Of a DNA stretch of 5,275 nt, positions 1-3,243 are shown piece by piece. Each line of letters begins with the position of its first letter. Positions within the stretch are counted from its first letter, which is position 1. Made by a program: the position numbers and the translations under genes. Origin of the DNA: Neisseriaceae bacterium (GTDB lineage Bacteria > Pseudomonadota > Gammaproteobacteria > Burkholderiales > Neisseriaceae); contig JAFWUA010000108.1 in assembly GCA_017518785.1 (NCBI GenBank), forward strand, positions 1 through 5,275, read 5' to 3'. Under the pieces are notes generated by a model. That model saw only the letters and a program-made list of their open reading frames with translations. It was not told the DNA's origin and searched no databases.

Positions 1-53
1 CGGGCAGGGGCGATAAGGATATTGATTTTGTCATGGAAAAATTGGGTTTGTAA
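1..53 (+). CDS. trpB: Tryptophan synthase beta chain, C-terminal tail (partial)
   Basis: Only the last 16 codons and the TAA stop are present; the 5' part lies outside the window. The frame beginning at base 3 reads GRGDKDIDFVMEKLGL. GRGDKD is the phosphate-binding tail motif near the end of TrpB, usually seen as NLSGRGDKD. Bases 1-2 (CG) fit the last two bases of a TCG serine codon, as expected for that motif. TrpB is the PLP enzyme that condenses indole with serine to make tryptophan, in an alpha2-beta2 complex with TrpA. The stop codon is followed almost directly by a repeat element, so the gene has no ordinary spacer or simple terminator of its own. The call rests on a very short peptide; another PLP fold II enzyme is possible but less likely. 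Confidence 0.75.
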   Translation, partial: GRGDKDIDFVMEKLGL

Positions 54-176
54 TCTGAAACCTTTGCAAAATCAATTATTCGTAAATTTGTAGTAGGAAA
101 GCAAAGAATCTTAATTTATTGTTTTTATAAAAGATTATTCGCTTACGTTCAGAATGACGAGTTTTGCAGTGCTCTC
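54..176. mobile_element. Small IS5-like/MITE-like repeat, copy A (apparent hybrid ends)
   Basis: This is a non-coding repeat of about 120 bp. Its left end, TGAAACCTTTGCAAAA at 56-71, is identical to the terminal repeat of copy C (1166-1311). Its interior aligns with the reverse complement of copy C through GTAAATTTGTAG, CAAAGA, TATAAAAGATT and CAGAATGACGA. Its right end at 158-176 (CGAGTTTTGCAGTGCTCTC) instead matches the right end of copy B with one mismatch, so the two ends are of different types. The TTTGCAAA-type end resembles IS5-family termini known from Neisseria, which suggests a non-autonomous derivative; that link is inference. It starts at or next to the trpB stop codon. No clear target duplication is visible on its left side. 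Confidence 0.6.
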
Positions 177-210
177 TTAAAGAGACTCCTGCAAAACTCG
201 TCATTCTGAA
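148..210. repeat. Large 31-bp-arm inverted repeat at the A/B element junction
   Basis: Bases 148-169 and 189-210 are perfect 22-bp inverted copies. The pairing continues inward after a 3x3 mismatch with six more pairs (173-178 with 180-185), centred on base 179. RNA from either strand could form a long stable hairpin. It arises because copies A and B abut in opposite orientation with similar ends. It lies between the convergent trpB and CZB genes, so it could stop or process transcripts from both, but there is no clear T-tract. Confidence 0.8.
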
Positions 211-317
211 TTTCACGAAGTGAAATGAAGAATCTAACTTATTGTTTATAAAGATTCTTCGCTACGCTCAGAATGACGAATAATAGAAAAAATCGAGTTT
301 CGCAGTGCTCTCTTAAA
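177..317. mobile_element. Small IS5-like/MITE-like element, copy B, with TTAAA target duplication
   Basis: The element body runs from 182 to 312 (131 bp). Imperfect 19-bp terminal inverted repeats, GAGACTCCTGCAAAACTCG at 182-200 and CGAGTTTCGCAGTGCTCTC at 294-312, match at 15 of 19 positions. It is flanked by direct TTAAA copies at 177-181 and 313-317, a classic insertion footprint. TTAA fits the YTAR-type target known for IS5-group elements. The interior is itself palindromic: 199-209 pairs with 268-278, 227-235 pairs with 252-260, and a small perfect hairpin (ATTTCAC GAA GTGAAAT, 210-226) sits on one arm. There is no transposase, so it would have to be moved in trans. Confidence 0.65.
199..278. 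repeat. Branched palindrome inside copy B
   Basis: The outer arms CGTCATTCTGA (199-209) and TCAGAATGACG (268-278) pair perfectly, as do the inner arms GAAGAATCT (227-235) and AGATTCTTC (252-260). A 7-bp hairpin at 210-226 lies opposite GCTACGC at 261-267. The arm type (GTCATTCTGA...GAAGAATCT) is a dispersed palindrome seen in many bacterial genomes. Copies A (131-158) and C carry related half-arms. Confidence 0.75.
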
Positions 318-356
318 TCAAAACAAAAGTCTGCCGGAAAAGCTTTCCGGCAGACT
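317..356 (-). terminator. Terminator of the CZB gene, built from an uptake-motif pair
   Basis: A perfect 13-bp stem (AGTCTGCCGGAAA at 328-340, its complement at 344-356) encloses a 3-nt loop. Read on the - strand, downstream of the CZB stop codon (380-382), the stem is followed by TTTTGTTTTGATTTA, a good U-rich tract. This is a convincing rho-independent terminator. On the + strand no T-tract follows, so it should work mainly on - strand transcripts. The same inverted motif recurs at 1097-1122 and 1346-1374. Confidence 0.85.
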
Positions 357-379
357 GATTAAAATTTCACTATAAAAAA

Positions 380-832
380 TTAACGTTTAGAATCTTGATA
401 TGCTGCAAGTAGTGATACCAATGAGATTTGCACTTTACGCGATAGATCTACTAAATCATTACGCAATAGAGCCAAAGCATCGGTAAAATGTTTTTTCTGA
501 TGATGACGCAGAATATTTCCCGCACATTCATGGAATGCTGCATGGTCTGCTTTGAGTGAATCATACTCTGGAAATTTCGACAATTCTTTACCATCACCGT
601 ATAACCATTTACCCACAGCACACAAATGATCCACACCAACTATGTCAGGATCATATTGTTCTGGTGCTTGACCACGAAGAGTAAGATTTAATTTTTCAAT
701 CCACGCTTCGTGAGCTTTGATTGCATCGGTTAAGGTCAAACCGTGTAAGTCTTGCTGTGTTGGAGAAAGTTGTAGGGCTACACTGTGGTTCCCTTTAAGT
801 TGCTGGTCTAACCAGTATCTCAAATTATCCAT
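380..832 (-). CDS. Stand-alone CZB (chemoreceptor zinc-binding) domain protein
   Basis: A 150-residue soluble protein without signal peptide or membrane segment. The CZB zinc signature is complete: H41 in HEAW, then 26 residues to C71 in CAVGKW, then 20 residues to HAAFH with H97 and H101. This is the 3-His/1-Cys zinc site of the family, at about residues 36-115. In characterised members (E. coli DgcZ, Helicobacter TlpD) the domain senses zinc or the oxidant HOCl through the zinc-bound cysteine and controls an attached diguanylate cyclase or chemoreceptor module. Here no output domain is attached; residues 1-35 and 116-150 are a short N-terminal extension and a helical tail. A second cysteine, C103, lies two residues after H101. 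The start at 832 is preferred over an in-frame ATG at 895 because AAGGA lies 7 nt upstream and the extra 21 residues fall outside the domain. It is transcribed alone, divergently from the peroxiredoxin gene, and ends at an uptake-motif terminator. The domain is clear; the cellular role is unknown. Confidence 0.86.
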   Translation of the reverse strand: MDNLRYWLDQQLKGNHSVALQLSPTQQDLHGLTLTDAIKAHEAWIEKLNLTLRGQAPEQYDPDIVGVDHLCAVGKWLYGDGKELSKFPEYDSLKADHAAFHECAGNILRHHQKKHFTDALALLRNDLVDLSRKVQISLVSLLAAYQDSKR

Positions 833-839
833 GTTAAAG

Positions 840-844
840 TCCTT
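840..844 (-). promoter_or_regulatory. Ribosome binding site deciding the CZB start
   Basis: On the - strand AAGGA stands 7 nt before the ATG at 832-830. The upstream in-frame ATG (895) has no comparable Shine-Dalgarno match, which supports the 150-residue form. Confidence 0.75.
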
Positions 845-917
845 TTTGCATGTTTCTAATTTAACATTTACTCTTTGCGGTTGTATCAAAAACAAACACT
901 ACTAACAACCATTCTCT

Positions 918-946
918 ATTGTAAACTAAATTTCTACACCTTAAAA
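918..946 (-). promoter_or_regulatory. Possible sigma70-type promoter of the CZB gene
   Basis: On the - strand the -10 candidate is TACAAT (918-923, one mismatch to TATAAT), with a weak -35 candidate TTTTAA (941-946) at 17-bp spacing. A transcript would start near 910, giving a leader of about 80 nt. The region is very AT-rich, so chance matches are easy. A second weak candidate lies closer to the gene: TTGATA, which reads on the - strand just after the upstream ATG. Confidence 0.35.
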
Positions 947-1096
947 ACAAAAATCATAAAAAAATTTATTAGTCAAGTTGGCTTGTTGTGCCTGAATATA
1001 ACGTTAAACATGACTGTCTGATACAAAATAATACAGATTAACTCATTGAAAATTATTGAAAAAATAATCACAGCGATATGTTTTGCAAAAGCTTTT
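947..1096. other. Intergenic stretch with no recognised feature
   Basis: AT-rich DNA between the CZB promoter region and the second uptake-motif repeat. I see no credible reading frame, RNA gene or strong hairpin here. Fragments resembling other neisserial DUS dialects occur at 989-996 and 1011-1022 but are too few and imperfect to annotate. Confidence 0.5.
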
Positions 1097-1122
1097 GTCT
1101 GCCGGAAAACTTTCCGGCAGAC
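1097..1122. repeat. Uptake-motif inverted repeat, copy 2
   Basis: Arms GTCTGCCGGAAA (1097-1108) and its complement (1111-1122) are perfect over 12 bp with only AC between them. Neither strand has a T-tract after the stem, so it is a poor terminator; it resembles the copies at 328-356 and 1346-1374 as a paired sequence motif. It is preceded by TTTTGCAAAAGCTTTT, which echoes the TTTGCAAA ends of the nearby element. Confidence 0.8.
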
Positions 1123-1150
1123 TATTAAATATTTGCGACATATTTTTTAT

Positions 1151-1339
1151 ATCTAATTTCAATTCTGAAACCTTTGCAAAACTCACTTTCTCCTCATTCG
1201 TCATTCTGTCCCTGAACGTAGTGAAGGTTAAGAATCTTTTATAAAACAACAAGTTAATACTCTTTGTTTCCTGCTACAAATTTACAAATGACGGATTTTG
1301 CAAAGGTTTCATCTATTTCAATTCTAAAACCTTTGCAAA
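1151..1339. repeat. 30-bp direct repeats bracketing element C
   Basis: Bases 1151-1180 and 1311-1339 are near-identical direct copies (ATCTAATTTCAATTC followed by TGAAACCTTTGCAAA, versus the same with one base deleted and one G-to-A change). Each copy contains about 15 bp of flanking DNA plus an IS5-like end. This is longer than a normal IS5 target duplication, so it more likely reflects a tandem duplication, nested insertion or recombination between element ends. Confidence 0.7.
1166..1311. mobile_element. Small IS5-like/MITE-like element, copy C, with perfect 16-bp ends
   Basis: A 146-bp non-coding unit bounded by perfect terminal inverted repeats, TGAAACCTTTGCAAAA (1166-1181) and TTTTGCAAAGGTTTCA (1296-1311). 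The interior contains a CATTCTG...GAATCTT palindrome arm and, on the opposite strand, aligns with copy A. The termini resemble those of Neisseria IS5-family elements such as IS1106; this comparison is from memory. No transposase is encoded. A 69-codon frame crossing it on the - strand is not believable as a gene, as it reads through the repeat and the uptake motif. Confidence 0.7.
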
Positions 1340-1344
1340 GGTTT
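1327..1344. repeat. Perfect 18-bp palindrome of abutted element ends
   Basis: AAACCTTTGCAAAGGTTT is a perfect palindrome. It looks like a left and a right IS5-like end joined with no interior, and it adjoins the third uptake-motif repeat. It could be an excision scar, a circle-junction-like remnant or a minimal solo end. Confidence 0.7.
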
Positions 1345-1345
1345 C

Positions 1346-1377
1346 AGTCTGCCGGAAAAGCTTTCCGGCAGACTTTT
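1346..1377 (+). repeat. Uptake-motif inverted repeat, copy 3 (possible weak terminator)
   Basis: A perfect 13-bp stem (AGTCTGCCGGAAA at 1346-1358, complement at 1362-1374) with loop AGC, identical in sequence to the stem-loop at 328-356. On the + strand it is followed by only TTT, so termination would be weak. No + strand gene lies just upstream; it might shield the peroxiredoxin promoter from read-through or act mainly as a DNA motif. Confidence 0.75.
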
Positions 1378-1521
1378 CACAATACTTATAAAAAACTTTT
1401 GCAACTTAATGATTCTAAAAAAAATCTCTACTAACTATTAATTTATGATAACTGATGCTATCAGAAGCATCTTAATTGAATCAATTACATGTGAAATTTA
1501 ATAGAATAATCAATTTAATCA
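1378..1521. other. AT-rich spacer before the peroxiredoxin control region
   Basis: No reading frame or RNA gene is seen. Two small dyads are present: GATGCT (1454-1459) with AGCATC (1466-1471), and AATTGA/TCAATT around 1474-1486. Both are short enough to be chance in such AT-rich DNA. Confidence 0.4.
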
Positions 1522-1536
1522 ATAAGATAATCTTAT
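1522..1536. promoter_or_regulatory. Perfect 7-1-7 dyad, possible operator upstream of peroxiredoxin
   Basis: ATAAGAT-A-ATCTTAT is a perfect 15-bp inverted repeat with a one-base centre, the geometry used by Fur/PerR-family operators. Its bases agree only partly with the PerR consensus TTATAATNATTATAA (4 of 7 per half). It ends 13 bp before the best -35 candidate of the peroxiredoxin gene, where an activator could also bind. The regulator is not identifiable from this alone. Confidence 0.3.
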
Positions 1537-1549
1537 GCGATTGAATAAA

Positions 1550-1605
1550 TTTACAACACCAATTTTTTATATTGTATTGCATTATCTTCTAAATCGGTGC
1601 ATAGT
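1550..1605 (+). promoter_or_regulatory. Possible promoter(s) of the peroxiredoxin gene
   Basis: The best candidate is TTTACA (1550-1555, five of six) with TGTATT (1573-1578, four of six) at 17-bp spacing. A second is TTGCAT (1577-1582) with CATAGT (1600-1605), also 17 bp apart. Either leaves a leader of roughly 40-70 nt before the ATG at 1651. AT-richness makes these tentative. Confidence 0.35.
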
Positions 1606-1650
1606 CTTGCATCTTTTCAATAAAAATCTTAAACATTAGGAGTTAAATAA

Positions 1651-2268
1651 ATGTCAGTATTAGTTGCAAAACAAGCACCATTTTTCTGTTGCGATAACAA
1701 AACATTCCCTGCTGTATTAGGCAATGGCGAAATCGTTGAAGATTTTAACTTTAAAAAAGCTACTGCCGGAAAATACACTGTTGTATTCTTCTATCCAATG
1801 GATTTTACCTTTGTTTGCCCATCTGAAATTTTGGCATTCAACAACCGTTTAGAAGAGTTCAAACAACGCAATGTGGAATTAATCTCTGTATCAATCGATA
1901 GCCAATTCACCCACAACGCATGGCGTGAAACCCCTGTGGAAAAAGGCGGTATCGGCAAAGTTGGCTTTACTATGGTGGCAGACGTTAAAGGTGAAATTAT
2001 CCGTGCATTCGATGTGGAAAGCGAAGGCGGCGTTGCATTCCGTGGTTCATTCTTAATTGATAAAGATGGCATCGTGCAACATCAAGTAGTAAATAACTTG
2101 CCATTAGGTCGCAATGTTGATGAAATGCTACGTATGATTGACGCTTTGCAATTTACCGAAGAAAATGGTGAAGTATGCCCCGCAGGTTGGCATAAAGGCG
2201 AAGCAGGTATGAAACCTAATGCACAAGGTGTTGCATCTTACCTTGCTGATCACGCCAAAGAACTGTAA
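1651..2268 (+). CDS. 2-Cys peroxiredoxin (AhpC/Prx1 type)
   Basis: A complete 205-residue cytoplasmic thiol peroxidase that reduces hydrogen peroxide, organic hydroperoxides and probably peroxynitrite. The peroxidatic cysteine is C56 in PMDFTFVCP, with P49, T53 and R131 (in FRGSF) completing the active site. The resolving cysteine is C176 in EVCPAGW, so it is a typical 2-Cys enzyme working as an obligate dimer or decamer. The GGIG motif (99-102) is present, but the tail reads ASYL where sensitive Prx1 enzymes have YF. An unusual Cys-Cys pair lies at residues 13-14. The start is supported by AGGAG 8 nt upstream. It is monocistronic: its own AT-rich promoter region precedes it and a strong terminator follows. 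No reductase (AhpF or thioredoxin reductase) is adjacent, so the electron donor is unknown. Divergence from the CZB gene hints at an oxidative-stress context, but this is inference. Family assignment is secure; ahpC versus prx naming is not. Confidence 0.96.
   Translation: MSVLVAKQAPFFCCDNKTFPAVLGNGEIVEDFNFKKATAGKYTVVFFYPMDFTFVCPSEILAFNNRLEEFKQRNVELISVSIDSQFTHNAWRETPVEKGGIGKVGFTMVADVKGEIIRAFDVESEGGVAFRGSFLIDKDGIVQHQVVNNLPLGRNVDEMLRMIDALQFTEENGEVCPAGWHKGEAGMKPNAQGVASYLADHAKEL
1763..1771 (+). repeat. Uptake-motif core CTGCCGGAA inside the peroxiredoxin gene
   Basis: The 9-base core of the paired motif (CTGCCGGAA) occurs singly in the coding sequence, in codons for A-T-A-G-K. The first three bases of the 12-mer AGTCTGCCGGAA are not kept. 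It may be a degenerate copy or coincidence. Confidence 0.35.
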
Positions 2269-2288
2269 CCTAAATATTTTTAATTATC

Positions 2289-2328
2289 ATAAATACGCCG
2301 TGTTTAACGGCGTATTTATTTGCATATT
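2289..2328 (+). terminator. Rho-independent terminator of the peroxiredoxin gene
   Basis: A perfect 12-bp stem (ATAAATACGCCG at 2289-2300, complement at 2308-2319) with loop TGTTTAA lies 20 nt after the stop codon and is followed by the T-rich TTGCATATTTT. The symmetry includes AT flanks, so it could also work on - strand transcripts. Confidence 0.85.
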
Positions 2329-2352
2329 TTTCAAGCGAAATAATAGGGTTTA

Positions 2353-2361
2353 TGGCATAAT
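2353..2361 (+). promoter_or_regulatory. Extended -10 promoter of the gmk-rpoZ-spoT operon
   Basis: TGG-CATAAT matches the extended -10 pattern TGnTATAAT with one mismatch. No good -35 box lies at the expected spacing, as is common for extended -10 promoters. Transcription would start near 2368, about 23 nt before the gmk ATG. It stands clear of the peroxiredoxin terminator. Confidence 0.5.
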
Positions 2362-2390
2362 CAAAAAATCTTTTTCAAAGGCTTACAATC

Positions 2391-3002
2391 ATGAGTACAA
2401 AAGGCAATATTTTCGTTGTTTCAGCCGCATCGGGTACAGGGAAAACATCGCTATTGAATAAGCTTACAGCCCAAAATCCCAATGTACGCCTTGCAATTTC
2501 ACATACTACACGCACAAAGCGTGAGGACGAAGTTGATGGAAAACACTATTACTTCGTTGATACCAATACATTTGAACAAATGATTGGTGATGGTGCTTTT
2601 GTTGAACACGCACGTGTGCATAATCAATACTATGGCACTTCCACCCAAGAAATTGAACGTTTGCGTCAATCTGATTTTGATGTAATTTTGGAAATTGATG
2701 TACAAGGTGCAGAACAAATTCGCAAATTATTGCCAGAATCTATTGGTATTTTCATTTTGCCACCATCATGGGAGGTTTTAGAACAACGCTTAAATCAGCG
2801 TGGCACAGAAAATCCAGATAGTATTGCTTTACGCTTGAAAAACTCACGTTACGAAATAGAACAAGCATCTTTATTCGATTACTTGGTAGTAAATGACGAT
2901 TTACAACAAGCAGTCGATAATGTTAATCATATTATCTTGGCTTCACGTTTTAGACAAACTAATAACGCCGATGCACTAATCTCATTGTTACAATCACGTT
3001 AA
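2391..3002 (+). CDS. gmk: Guanylate kinase
   Basis: A complete 203-residue cytoplasmic enzyme that phosphorylates GMP (and dGMP) to GDP with ATP, an essential step in guanine nucleotide synthesis and salvage. The P-loop is AASGTGKT (12-19). The GMP-binding region shows SHTTR (37-41), EVDGKHYYFV (47-56) and EHARVHNQYYGTS (72-84), followed by the core strand LEIDVQGA (100-107). The lid and adenine region follow, and IFILPPS and DYLVVNDD are typical of bacterial Gmk. Length and collinearity with the E. coli enzyme are normal. The ATG at 2391 has AAAGG 9 nt upstream; a longer overlapping frame starting inside the peroxiredoxin gene is in another phase and is not real. It is the first gene of a run with rpoZ (22-nt gap) and spoT, an arrangement shared by many proteobacteria. 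Gmk supplies GDP/GTP, the substrates of (p)ppGpp synthesis by the downstream SpoT. Confidence 0.98.
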   Translation: MSTKGNIFVVSAASGTGKTSLLNKLTAQNPNVRLAISHTTRTKREDEVDGKHYYFVDTNTFEQMIGDGAFVEHARVHNQYYGTSTQEIERLRQSDFDVILEIDVQGAEQIRKLLPESIGIFILPPSWEVLEQRLNQRGTENPDSIALRLKNSRYEIEQASLFDYLVVNDDLQQAVDNVNHIILASRFRQTNNADALISLLQSR

Positions 3003-3024
3003 ATTTATAAATAGGAGTATTTTT

Positions 3025-3231
3025 ATGGCACGTATTACAGTAGAAGATTGCGTTCCACGCATTGCCAATCAATTTGAACTAACATTAGTCGGTGCAACAC
3101 GAGCACGTCAGTTATCTAATGGTGCTTCCCCAATGGTTGAAGAACTTAAACATAAACCAACTGTAACCGCATTGCGTGAAATTGCAGCCGGTCAAATTAC
3201 AACATCCATTCTCAAACAAAGAAATAATTAA
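3025..3231 (+). CDS. rpoZ: RNA polymerase omega subunit
   Basis: A complete 68-residue protein that helps beta-prime fold and assemble into RNA polymerase. It matches the omega family from end to end: MARITVEDC at the N-terminus, the core LVGATRARQLSNGASP (21-36), then KPTVTALREIAAGQI (44-58). The short tail, compared with about 90 residues in E. coli, is like Neisseria omega. The N-terminal M-A-R motif is the signature of omega proteins that form, with beta-prime, the site 1 pocket for ppGpp. AGGAG lies 7 nt before the ATG. It sits between gmk and spoT with gaps of 22 and 12 nt, so co-transcription and probably shared translation are expected. Nothing is broken or unusual in it. Confidence 0.97.
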   Translation: MARITVEDCVPRIANQFELTLVGATRARQLSNGASPMVEELKHKPTVTALREIAAGQITTSILKQRNN

Positions 3232-3243
3232 AGGTTAACTAAA

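Noticed and set aside
54..317. CRISPR array
   Set aside because: The repeats are palindromic element ends and arms with irregular spacing, not equal direct repeats with unique spacers, and there are no cas genes.
833..895. Upstream in-frame start giving a 171-residue CZB protein
   Set aside because: The extra 21 residues lie outside the domain, and the ATG at 832 has a well-spaced AAGGA while the upstream ATG does not.
989..996. TGCCTGAA, an 8-base piece of the Simonsiella-type DUS
   Set aside because: Only eight bases match and it occurs once, so it does not show that the standard dialect is used here.
1011..1022. TGACTGTCTGAT, 10 of 12 match to the TG-wadDUS dialect
   Set aside because: A single unpaired, imperfect match with no second copy; chance is likely given several dialects to compare.
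1043..1252. 69-codon frame on the - strand
   Set aside because: It reads through mobile-element copy C and an uptake-motif inverted repeat, has no convincing ribosome site and no recognisable domain; it is a by-product of the repeats.
1447..1462. GATAACTGATGCTATC as an OxyR half-site
   Set aside because: The ATAG-N7-CTAT pattern is not met: the left half reads ATAA and the spacing is one base short, with no second half-site nearby.
2219..2461. 80-codon + strand frame crossing the end of the peroxiredoxin gene, its terminator and the start of gmk
   Set aside because: It overlaps two well-supported genes in another phase and runs through a strong terminator stem.
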